Position numbers and translations under genes: made by a program
Source of the DNA: Acidobacteriota bacterium
Lineage (GTDB): Bacteria; Acidobacteriota; Terriglobia; Terriglobales; Acidobacteriaceae
Length of the DNA stretch: 6,205 nucleotides
Assembly (NCBI GenBank): GCA_019247235.1
Contig: JAFAPG010000171.1
Span: forward strand, 1 to 6,205
Direction: 5' to 3'
Shown here: positions 1 through 5,874 of the stretch, piece by piece
How the letters are laid out: the number at the start of each line of letters is the position of its first letter
Numbering within the stretch: position 1 is the stretch's first letter
The notes under the pieces: model-generated
Seen by the model: only the letters and a program-made list of their open reading frames with translations
What the model was told of the DNA's origin: nothing
The model's database searches: none

Positions 1-199
1 TCCCGACCCCGTGGTCGGGCTCGGAGGGGTGCGTCAGGCGCGAGCGCTCACCAGTAAGCCGCTGGTTGCCATCGGGGGAATCACCCGAGAAAACTGCCGC
101 GCGGTAATTGCTGCCGGAGCCGACGCGGTGGCGGTCATAACCGATCTGGTTCGCGATACAAGAAAATCAGCAGAGGAATTTTTGTGCATTCTGGGGTAA
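1..199 (+). CDS. thiE: Thiamine-phosphate synthase, C-terminal part (5' end outside window)
   Basis: The open frame runs in from the left edge (first whole codon at base 2) and ends at TAA 197-199, giving about 65 C-terminal residues. ThiE condenses HMP pyrophosphate with the carboxylated thiazole phosphate to make thiamine monophosphate in the cytoplasm. The visible part carries the end of the TIM barrel: the phosphate-binding strand and loop LVAIGGITRENCRAVIAAGA, followed by DAVAVITDLVRD. The family normally has P-x-VAIGGI-x-x-x-N and AGADG-VAVIS at this place, so the match is good; here the usual Gly after AGAD is Ala. TenI, a ThiE-like protein, shares this fold and cannot be fully excluded from the tail alone. 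The next gene starts 26 bases downstream on the same strand, which suggests co-transcription with the two permeases. Confidence 0.85.
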   Translation, partial: PDPVVGLGGVRQARALTSKPLVAIGGITRENCRAVIAAGADAVAVITDLVRDTRKSAEEFLCILG

Positions 200-214
200 A
201 GTCGTGAAAGTCGT

Positions 215-220
215 GGGGAA
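215..220 (+). promoter_or_regulatory. Weak Shine-Dalgarno supporting the TTG start of the first permease
   Basis: GGGGAA lies five bases before TTG 226. It is only a partial match to AGGAGG, but it is the only purine-rich stretch at a workable distance. A stop codon in the same frame (TGA 205-207) leaves TTG 226 as the earliest possible start, and there is no in-frame ATG or GTG before the first membrane segment. Confidence 0.45.
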
Positions 221-225
221 CGCGG

Positions 226-1791
226 TTGAGCATTGAAACCAAGCTGGCCGAGATAAAGCTGGAGAGCGCAGAACAAGACCGGGAATTCGTTCGCGGCCTT
301 GGCCTCACCAGCTCGACCATGTTGGTGATGGGCTCGATGATCGGCTCAGGCATCTTTTTGGTGTCGGCAGAGATCGCTCGCGAAGTAAGCTCGCCAGCTT
401 TGCTGATCGGCGCCTGGCTGGTAACAGGATTTATGACCATTGTTGCCGCCCTGAGTTACGGCGAGCTGGCCGCTATGATGCCCCGTGCCGGCGGACAATA
501 TGTGTATTTGCGGGAGGCGCTCGGGCCGCTGTGGGGCTTCCTCTATGGCTGGACGCTTTTTCTGGTCATTCAGACCGGAACCATTGCCGCGGTGGGCGTG
601 GCTTTCGGCCGGTTCCTGGGTGTATTTTTCCCCACCATTTCCTCCACCCACTGGATCGCCAACCTGCACTGGACCGCGCCTAGCTATGACATTGGACCGA
701 TGCGGCTGGGGGGCATGAACGTCGGCCTGAACACGCAAAACCTGGTGGCCATTCTCTTGGTCATTCTGCTTTCGTTCATCAATGTCCTGGGGGTCAAGAC
801 CGGCGCCGCCATTCAAAACATCTTCACCGCCGCTAAGGTGAGCGCGCTGTGCGGGCTGGTCCTCATTGGTTTATTCATTGGCCGCAACCGGGTCGCTCTC
901 GAAGCCAATTTCGGCGCGAATTTCTGGCACAGCGCCGGCTGGGGAACCTTGCATGCTATCCAGGTGGGCGTAGGCGGGCCGATTGTCTCGGTTGGGGTGT
1001 TAACCATCCTGGCGGTCGCCCAGGTGGGATCGCTTTTTTCCGCCGATGCCTGGAATAATGTCACATTCACCGCCGGCGAGGTCATCAATCCTCGGCGCAA
1101 TCTTCCCCTGTCGCTCGCTCTCGGCACTGGCATTGTGATCGCGCTCTACGTCGCCTGCAACGTGATCTATTTGAATGTTCTTCCCCTGGCCGGTTCGCCC
1201 AGCGGGGCGACGATTCTTGACCGAGGCATCATGTACGCGACTGAAGACCGAGTCGCAACCGCGGTCTTGTCACAGGTATTTGGCAGCCTAGGGGGGTATC
1301 TGATGGCTGCCGCCATCATGGTATCGAGCTTTGGCTGCTGTAACGGTCTGATCCTATCGGGGCCGCGAGTCTATTACGCCATGGCCCGCGATGGCCTGTT
1401 CTTCCACAGCTCCGCCAAACTGCATCCCAACTATAAGACCCCGGCTGTCGCATTAATGGTGCAGATGGTGTGGGTCGCCATTTTGTGTGTCTCGGGAAGC
1501 TATGGGCAACTGCTCGATTACGTGGTGTTTGCTGTACTAGTATTTTACATTCTAACCATCGTCGGACTGTTTGTCTTGCGTTTTACCCAGCCCCAGGCCG
1601 AACGCCCCTACCGGGCGGTTGGCTACCCGCTACTTCCGGCGATTTACGTGGTCATGGCATTGTTCGTAGATCTCGTACTTTTGCGCTACAAGCCGCAATT
1701 TACCTGGCCGGGGTTAATCATCGTGGTGCTAGGAATTCCGGTGTATTTTCTGTGGTCGCGGCAGAGGCCGCTGCACCAGAGTGACCGCTAA
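226..1791 (+). CDS. APC-superfamily amino acid permease, LAT/SteT-like
   Basis: This 521-residue inner-membrane protein should carry amino acids by proton symport or exchange; the substrate cannot be read from sequence. The APC signature in membrane segment 1 is GSMIGSGIF (residues 36-44). The loop after segment 2 reads YGELAAMMPRAGGQYVYLRE (78-97), typical of the L-type (LAT) branch with relatives such as SteT. Segment 6 and the following loop contain FSADAWNNVTFTAGEV and NPRRNLP (271-294), the second family hallmark. GPRVYYAMARDGLFF (389-403) precedes segment 9, and ERPYRAVGYPLLPAIYV (469-485) is the usual family motif before the last two segments. About 12 hydrophobic segments are visible and the length is normal or slightly long. 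The start is TTG 226; the next candidate, ATG 316, would cut into segment 1. The gene sits between thiE and a second permease with gaps of about 25 bases, so an operon is likely. Confidence 0.88.
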   Translation: MSIETKLAEIKLESAEQDREFVRGLGLTSSTMLVMGSMIGSGIFLVSAEIAREVSSPALLIGAWLVTGFMTIVAALSYGELAAMMPRAGGQYVYLREALGPLWGFLYGWTLFLVIQTGTIAAVGVAFGRFLGVFFPTISSTHWIANLHWTAPSYDIGPMRLGGMNVGLNTQNLVAILLVILLSFINVLGVKTGAAIQNIFTAAKVSALCGLVLIGLFIGRNRVALEANFGANFWHSAGWGTLHAIQVGVGGPIVSVGVLTILAVAQVGSLFSADAWNNVTFTAGEVINPRRNLPLSLALGTGIVIALYVACNVIYLNVLPLAGSPSGATILDRGIMYATEDRVATAVLSQVFGSLGGYLMAAAIMVSSFGCCNGLILSGPRVYYAMARDGLFFHSSAKLHPNYKTPAVALMVQMVWVAILCVSGSYGQLLDYVVFAVLVFYILTIVGLFVLRFTQPQAERPYRAVGYPLLPAIYVVMALFVDLVLLRYKPQFTWPGLIIVVLGIPVYFLWSRQRPLHQSDR

Positions 1792-1800
1792 TCTGCCGTA

Positions 1801-1806
1801 AGGAGG
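1801..1806 (+). promoter_or_regulatory. Strong Shine-Dalgarno for the CAT-type permease
   Basis: A perfect AGGAGG, continuing into GGGGA, lies ten bases before ATG 1817 in the 25-base gap after the first permease. It fixes the start of the second permease and contrasts with the weak site and TTG start of the first. Translation of the second gene may therefore be more efficient from a shared mRNA. Confidence 0.75.
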
Positions 1807-1816
1807 GGGAGCCTGC

Positions 1817-3328
1817 ATGGCCAGTCTGTCAATAACTAAGCCGCTCGATATATTGATGCAGGAGGCGCAGGAAACCGGCGAGCACAGTTTGAAACGCACG
1901 CTCGGGCCGATCAGTCTAGTCATGCTCGGCATCGGTGCGATCATCGGTGCCGGCCTGTTTGTGCGGACAGCCGCCGCCATCGCCGATCGCGGCGGGCCTT
2001 CGGTCACGATCGCCTTTATGGTGGCGGGCATCGGTTGCGCGGTTGCCGGCCTCTGCTACGGCGAATTCGCCTCCATGATTCCAGTGGCGGGCAGTGCTTA
2101 CACCTACTCTTACTGCACCATGGGAGAGTTGGTGGCTTGGATTATCGGCTGGGATCTGGTTCTCGAGTACGCCGTGGGTGCAGCCACCGTCTCGATTGGA
2201 TGGAGCGAGTATTTTAATCGTGTGCTCGGCTGGTTCGGTCTGCCCATCCCCTATCAATGGAGCCACTCTCCCCTGCAGGTGTCGGACACGGGAATACGCG
2301 GCATCCTTAATGTGCCTGCGCTCTTCATCCTTCTGCTGCTGACCGGGCTATTGATCAAGGGCACCAAAGAATCCGCCATCGTCAATGCGTTCATCGTTGT
2401 CCTCAAGGTAATGATCGTCATTCTAGTAATCTCGATCGGCTGGGGCTTCATCAACCCGGCCAATCACACGCCGTTTATTCCCGCGCCCACAACCTATGTC
2501 ACTATGCAAGGCATAAGCCACCACTACGGCGGCATGCTGGGTATTCTTGGCGCCGCGGGTGTGGTTTTCTTCGCCTTCATCGGATTTGACGCAGTTTCAA
2601 CCGCCGCCCAGGAGGCAAAGAACCCGAAACGGGATATGCCAATCGGCATCCTGGGGTCGCTGGTCGTTTGCACCATCCTTTACGTATTGTTTTCCTATGT
2701 GCTCAGCGGAGTGGCGACAGTGGAGGATTTTCGCTCCACCGGCCGGGAGGCATCGGTTGCATTTGCCATCACCAAGTACATGCACGGTTATGAATGGTTA
2801 TCGAAATCGGTGACGGTCGCCATTCTGGCCGGATTCTCTTCCGTCATTCTGGTCATGTTGCTTGGGCAATCGCGGGTTTTTTATTCCATGAGTAAAGACG
2901 GGTTGGTCCCCCGCATTTTTTCCGATGTACATCCCCGTTTTCGCACGCCCTATAAATCGAACCTGCTGTTTTTTGTCTTCACCGGAATCTTCGCTGGACT
3001 TCTTCCCGAAGATATCGTGGGCGAGATGACCAGCATCGGCACCCTGTTTGCCTTCGTACTGGTATGTATTGGAGTCTGGATCTTGCGGCGTCGGCGCCCC
3101 GACCTGCCGCGCGCGTTCAAGGTACCCGCCGTCCCCTTCGTCTCGACTGCAGGGGTGATTGTCTGTGGCGCGATGATTTACGGTCTCGGTTGGACAAACT
3201 GGTTGCGGCTCATCGTCTGGCTCGTGATCGGCTTGGTGTTTTATTTCAGCTATGGCCGTAGGCACAGCAAGGTGCAAGGTGTGCCCGTGCCGGCTGTGCG
3301 CGAACACGCCCCGAATATGGCCGATTGA
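1817..3328 (+). CDS. APC-superfamily permease, cationic amino acid transporter (CAT/YfnA-like) type
   Basis: A 503-residue inner-membrane amino acid permease. Segment 1 has GIGAIIGAGLF (38-48), then CYGEFASMIPVAGSAYTYSY (80-99) and GWDLVLEYAVGAATVSIGWS (111-130). These are very characteristic of the CAT branch (Bacillus YfnA, Geobacillus GkApcT, animal CATs). FFAFIGFDAVSTAAQEAKNP (251-270), followed by KRDMP, marks segment 6 and its loop. GQSRVFYSMSKDGLVP (350-365) marks the segment 8-9 loop, and EMTSIGTLFAFVLV (383-396) is also family-typical. The N-terminal tail with HSLKRTLG and the length fit bacterial members. Members import amino acids with protons; the exact substrate is not readable here. 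ATG 1817 is backed by a perfect Shine-Dalgarno. The protein ends in an extra basic tail, YGRRHSKVQG to NMAD. A decayed copy of its last third follows six bases after the stop. Confidence 0.93.
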   Translation: MASLSITKPLDILMQEAQETGEHSLKRTLGPISLVMLGIGAIIGAGLFVRTAAAIADRGGPSVTIAFMVAGIGCAVAGLCYGEFASMIPVAGSAYTYSYCTMGELVAWIIGWDLVLEYAVGAATVSIGWSEYFNRVLGWFGLPIPYQWSHSPLQVSDTGIRGILNVPALFILLLLTGLLIKGTKESAIVNAFIVVLKVMIVILVISIGWGFINPANHTPFIPAPTTYVTMQGISHHYGGMLGILGAAGVVFFAFIGFDAVSTAAQEAKNPKRDMPIGILGSLVVCTILYVLFSYVLSGVATVEDFRSTGREASVAFAITKYMHGYEWLSKSVTVAILAGFSSVILVMLLGQSRVFYSMSKDGLVPRIFSDVHPRFRTPYKSNLLFFVFTGIFAGLLPEDIVGEMTSIGTLFAFVLVCIGVWILRRRRPDLPRAFKVPAVPFVSTAGVIVCGAMIYGLGWTNWLRLIVWLVIGLVFYFSYGRRHSKVQGVPVPAVREHAPNMAD

Positions 3329-3334
3329 GCAGCG

Positions 3335-3785
3335 GGATCAACCAGTTACCCATACCTCATGTCGCAGACGGCCTGCTCTGGCCTTGGGCAAGCAAACTTC
3401 CCCCTGGTTTTTCGACGTCCTATCTGACCTCGATCGCAGTTGGCTTCCTGTTCGCGATTCTCGGTCGAGACGACGAGCGTAGGTACCCTAGCCAAGCTAG
3501 CTGCGCTCGTGCTGGGGTGAGCGCCGAGCGCAGGTCACCGGCCGTACCCATTCCGGAGTTAACCGGCCGTTCGAAACTCATGTGGTGCCACTGGTTCTCT
3601 GTTCACACCCTTTCGGCTACGCTCATCGTCTCCGTGTCCTACTACTGGACTCAGTCCCCAGACTGGTCGTCTTGGCTGATCATCGGCTTATTCATCTTCG
3701 ATATGGACGCAAGCACAGCAAGGTACAAGGTCTGGCTCGGCGCGTCATTACCGAAGGCAAACGCGCTCCCACCATGGCCGATTGA
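3335..3785 (+). pseudogene. Decayed tandem copy of the 3' third of a CAT-type permease gene
   Basis: This stretch is collinear with codons 350-503 of the permease just upstream (451 bases against 465) but needs about five frame changes. Pieces in order, with the partner in the intact protein: GSTSYPYLMS 3335-3364 (GQSRVFYSMS); DGLLWPWASKLPPGFSTSY 3367-3423 (DGLVPRIFSDVHPRFRTPY, same length); SVETTSVGTLAKLAALVLG then stop 3461-3520 (VGEMTSIGTLFAFVLVCIG); NRPFETHVVPLV 3561-3596 (PRAFKVPAVPFV); SVHTLSATLIVSVSYYW 3598-3648 (STAGVIVCGAMIYGLGW); WLIIGLFIF 3673-3699 (WLVIGLVFYF); YGRKHSKVQG 3702-3731 (YGRRHSKVQG). It ends TMAD-stop, as the intact gene ends NMAD-stop. The N-terminal two thirds are absent. 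Divergence is substantial, so this is an old paralogue or duplication, not a sequencing artefact. Open frames through here (such as 3325-3843) are fragments of this relic, not genes. Confidence 0.85.
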
Positions 3786-4125
3786 CGGCCCATGGCTCCC
3801 GCTCGATCAGCGTTCCTGCAGCCAAGCCCAGTTCCTAAGCTGAAACCAGGAGAAAAACCGAAGAGTTGAGTTTTTGTGACCACGCCGGTCATCAATCCAT
3901 AGGCCTCGGACGGCCCCCACCAACATGGTTCCAGCTTTCGCTTGAAAGCAATCTCCTGCTCCTTCCGCTTGGTTGCACGCTATGAGGTGCACGTCGTGGG
4001 CAGCAGGACACAAAGTTGTTTGGCAGGAGCGCATTACTCTCTGTTGTCTGCGGGCGGACAGCGCCCGAGCATGTATCAGCAGCATCTGCCGCAGAATCAG
4101 CTTGGGAGCTGCGTCCGGTTGACGC
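3786..4125 (+). other. Gene-free stretch between two pseudogenes
   Basis: I see no gene I can support here. Short frames exist on both strands, the largest being a 203-codon minus-strand frame at 3807-4418, but none has a recognisable domain or a convincing start. A purine-rich AGGAGAAAAA at 3847-3856 resembles a Shine-Dalgarno, but the only start near it, GTG 3877, is closed by TAG 3901. The end of the stretch (about 4016-4125) reads on the plus strand as a hydrophobic then Ala-rich segment (ALLSVVCG, SAASAAESA). This could be the worn signal peptide of the cytochrome relic that follows. No clear terminator or promoter is visible. Confidence 0.4.
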
Positions 4126-4323
4126 AAGCTGTTTGTGCAGAATTGGGCTGAGTGCCTTGAGTAAACATTCGACCCATTTGCACTGGTCCATGGTGCAGGC
4201 GCAAACTGACGGGACGCTATTCTGGAGATTGACGAATGTAAATACGAGCCGAAGCATGACACCTTTCGGTAACTCTCCGCGCTCCGGCGATTGCAGTCGG
4301 TTCTGTACATTCGAACTCTGAAG
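4126..4323 (+). pseudogene. Broken small cytochrome c (haem motif destroyed)
   Basis: Three collinear pieces reproduce the layout of small exported class-I cytochromes c. KLFVQNWAECLE (4126-4161) fits the haem-site consensus LFvqNCAxCH, but the first haem Cys is Trp (TGG 4144) and the haem-ligand His is Leu (CTT 4156); a stop TAA follows at 4162. In the next frame, VQAQTDGTLFWRLTN (4193-4237) and SMTPFGN (4253-4273) match the usual Q-TDG-LFW-I-TNG and MPPF segment that holds the Met ligand. Back in the first frame, LSALRRLQSVLYIRTLK (4273-4323) matches the C-terminal helix LSEEQRWQLVNYIRTLK without gaps. The outer pieces share one frame and the middle one is shifted, so at least two indels occurred. 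The last frame stays open to TAA 4393-4395, overlapping the start of the next gene. The N-terminal boundary is unclear and may reach back to about 4016. Family assignment is from memory of consensus, not from a search. Confidence 0.72.
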
Positions 4324-4373
4324 TCATGGGGCGCGACTACTACTTCTCGGACAAATCTACCGCAGGCTGATAT

Positions 4374-4377
4374 GGAG
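4374..4377 (+). promoter_or_regulatory. Shine-Dalgarno GGAG for the lactonase-family gene
   Basis: GGAG lies seven bases before ATG 4385. It selects that ATG, which is also the one that gives a complete signal peptide. I could not find a convincing -35/-10 pair upstream, so the promoter is not placed. Confidence 0.6.
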
Positions 4378-4384
4378 CACGTGA

Positions 4385-5557
4385 ATGAGATGTAAGTCGT
4401 ATGGTACAAAAAGCGCATTGGTCGGCTGGCTGGTTCTTACGCTGGTCGTCGCATCTTCGGCAAAGAGCTACCTCATGTATGTTGGCACCTACACCAATGC
4501 CGGAAGCAAGGGAATATACGCTTATCGCTACGACGACCAGACCGGTAAGCTGTCCCCGATCGGCCTAGCTGCAGAGACAAAGAATCCGTCTTTCCTGGTC
4601 GCGGATACGATTGGCGAGCACTTGTATGCGGTAAATGAAACCCAGAAGTATCAAGGCGCGTCGAGTGGAGCAGTGACTGCCTTTGCAATTGATCGTGCGA
4701 CAGCAAAGCTTAACAAGCTAGACGAGGTTGCGTCGCGCGGCGCTGATCCGTGCTTTATTTCATTTGATCGCAGCGGAAAATATTTGCTGGTTGCGAACTA
4801 CACAGGCGGAAATGTTGCTGTGTTTCCCGTTTCTGGGAATGGAAAAATCGGAGAGGCGCTCTCGGTATTCAATGATGAAGGTGTCCTTGGTCCGAATAAG
4901 CAGCGCCAGGAGAAGGCGCATGCGCACTGGATACAGGCATCGGCACGCAATCGATTCGCCTATGTCTCTGATCTCGGATTGGATCGCGTGCTGATCTACA
5001 AGTTCGATGCAAATAAGGGACAGTTGAGTCGGATTGGCTCAGAGGGATCATCCAAAAAGTTCTTTTCGGCTACTCTGGCACCTGGAACCGGGCCACGGCA
5101 CGTCGCATTCTCGAGCGCCGGGCATTTCATGTACGCGCTTGGTGAGCTTGATTCAACTGTGACGGTGTTCTCGAACGACAATCAGGAGACGTATCGAGCC
5201 ATACAAAAGCTGTCGGCATTGCCGAACGGCTTTTCTGGCAAGAATACGGGGGCAGAGATCACGATTCATCCGACTGGCAAATTTCTATACACATCTAATC
5301 GTGGAGATGACAGTATTGCGGTGTTCTCGATTGACACAAGCGCGAAGCTAACACATCTTCAACGCGTGCCGAGCGGCGGTAAAACACCTCGCCATTTCGC
5401 AATCGATCCGTCGGGAACGCACCTGCTTGCGGCCAACCAGGACACCGGGAACATTGTCGAATTCACAATTGACGCATTCACAGGCAAGCTGACCAACGAC
5501 GGCGAAGTGGCGAAGGTGCCCTCCCCGGTCTGCGTGATCTTCGTTGCCACCGACTGA
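4385..5557 (+). CDS. Exported lactonase-family 7-bladed beta-propeller protein
   Basis: A 390-residue protein of the Lactonase family (Pfam Lactonase, the 6-phosphogluconolactonase YbhE/Pgl fold). Residues 1-27 look like a Sec signal peptide: basic MRCKSYGTK, hydrophobic ALVGWLVLTLVV, then a likely cleavage after ASSA. The product is therefore probably periplasmic or secreted, unlike cytoplasmic E. coli Pgl. The mature part opens with YVGTYT (32-37) and shows repeated propeller blades with the family pattern G-x-Y-x-Y-x-x-D-x-x-TGKL: SKGIYAYRYD with TGKLSPIG (41-60), SGAVTAFAID (94-103), and NIVEFTID with TGKLTNDG (376-393 region). Conserved motifs include KAHAHW (177-182), GPRHV (236-240), HPTGKFLYTSNRGDDSIAVF (295-314) and TPRHF (344-348). 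The family includes sugar-lactone hydrolases, but many exported members have no known substrate, so 6-phosphogluconolactone is unlikely here and I give no gene name. It appears monocistronic, preceded by a dead cytochrome gene. By eye its base composition is somewhat less GC-rich than that of the permeases. Confidence 0.88.
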   Translation: MRCKSYGTKSALVGWLVLTLVVASSAKSYLMYVGTYTNAGSKGIYAYRYDDQTGKLSPIGLAAETKNPSFLVADTIGEHLYAVNETQKYQGASSGAVTAFAIDRATAKLNKLDEVASRGADPCFISFDRSGKYLLVANYTGGNVAVFPVSGNGKIGEALSVFNDEGVLGPNKQRQEKAHAHWIQASARNRFAYVSDLGLDRVLIYKFDANKGQLSRIGSEGSSKKFFSATLAPGTGPRHVAFSSAGHFMYALGELDSTVTVFSNDNQETYRAIQKLSALPNGFSGKNTGAEITIHPTGKFLYTSNRGDDSIAVFSIDTSAKLTHLQRVPSGGKTPRHFAIDPSGTHLLAANQDTGNIVEFTIDAFTGKLTNDGEVAKVPSPVCVIFVATD

Positions 5558-5653
5558 AGCCAGCGATCAATTTTACGCAAATGCGGAACCAGGGCTGAAT
5601 CCTGCCCTCCTGCGCACCACAATGTGCCCCTTGGCGTCGTAGGACACCGCCAC

Positions 5654-5671
5654 GTTCCTAGTACTAGGAAC
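5654..5671. repeat. 18-bp perfect palindrome with two CTAG sites
   Basis: GTTCCTAGTACTAGGAAC is its own reverse complement over all 18 bases. It can form a hairpin with a 7-bp stem and a GTAC loop, or serve as a dimeric protein-binding site. It contains the tetranucleotide CTAG twice, which is rare in many bacterial genomes. A run of six T (5680-5685) follows on the plus strand, but eight bases after the stem, so it is at best a poor intrinsic terminator for the lactonase gene ending at 5557. It also sits exactly next to the transposase stub. Confidence 0.7.
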
Positions 5672-5683
5672 ACTCTGAGTTTT

Positions 5684-5779
5684 TTATCTTTTCCAAAATA
5701 TGGTCCGTCGCGTCATCTTGGGGTAGCGCTCGAATCCGCTCATCGTCGCCAGCGTCCTCTGTTTATTGAATGACTTCAT
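5684..5779 (-). pseudogene. N-terminal stub of an IS5-type transposase
   Basis: On the minus strand, ATG 5779 opens 31 codons ending at TAA 5686-5684. The peptide contains KQRTLATMSGFERYPK followed by MTRRTIF. IS5-family transposases commonly begin with a Q-x-TLA-x-x-x-FERY-x-K-x-TRR-x-x-FL-x-EM sequence of this kind, followed by VPW and the catalytic DDE domain. Here only the start is present. One missing T near 5694 would turn TIFWKR-stop into TIFLEKIKNSE, closer to the family FLEEM, so a 1-base frameshift seems to precede the loss of the rest. The sequence then runs into the 18-bp palindrome. No catalytic residues or second inverted repeat are visible, so the element is dead. The assignment rests on recognising the N-terminus only; a chance resemblance is possible but unlikely. 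Confidence 0.65.
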
Positions 5780-5835
5780 GGGCTCGACCCTATCTATCTC
5801 GCTGTGAAAAGGGAACAGTAAGTAAATCCGATTCG

Positions 5836-5863
5836 GGACCATGCTCTTCCACGTGGACGGTCC
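5836..5863. other. Possible hairpin downstream of the NTF2-like gene
   Basis: GGACC (5836-5840) pairs with GGTCC (5859-5863), and the 18-base loop contains the 10-bp palindrome TCCACGTGGA (5848-5857). It lies just past the stop of the minus-strand NTF2-like gene. There is no T-run directly after it in that gene's direction, so a terminator role is only a guess. Confidence 0.3.
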
Positions 5864-5874
5864 TGCTCTCCTCG

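Noticed and set aside
346..816. Long minus-strand and alternate-frame ORFs inside the two permeases (also 813-1133, 1916-2266, 2798-3307)
   Set aside because: They are antisense shadows of strongly supported membrane-protein genes and have no independent start signals or domains.
3774..3797. CCATGGCC / GGCCCATGG inverted repeat around the stop of the permease relic
   Set aside because: The arms pair only with a bulge, there is no T-run, and much of it is the coding sequence of the Met-Ala-Asp tail.
3325..3843. A plus-strand 172-codon frame starting at a TTG that overlaps the permease stop
   Set aside because: Pieces of it align with the end of the CAT permease and other pieces do so in other frames. 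It is a slice of a frameshifted pseudogene, and the TTG is coincidental.
3807..4418. A 203-codon minus-strand open frame, the longest unexplained frame in the intergenic region
   Set aside because: The peptide has no recognisable domain, is rich in Arg, Ser and Cys in the way of antisense translation, and lies opposite the cytochrome c relic and the start of the lactonase-family gene.
5591..5608. Short hairpin AGGGC/GCCCT after the lactonase-family gene as a terminator
   Set aside because: The stem is only 5 bp with an 8-base loop and no T-run follows, so it does not meet the pattern of an intrinsic terminator.
5654..5671. Resemblance of the palindrome to a trp operator because of its CTAG-rich half sites
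   Set aside because: The order of the half-site bases differs from the TrpR consensus and no tryptophan gene is nearby.
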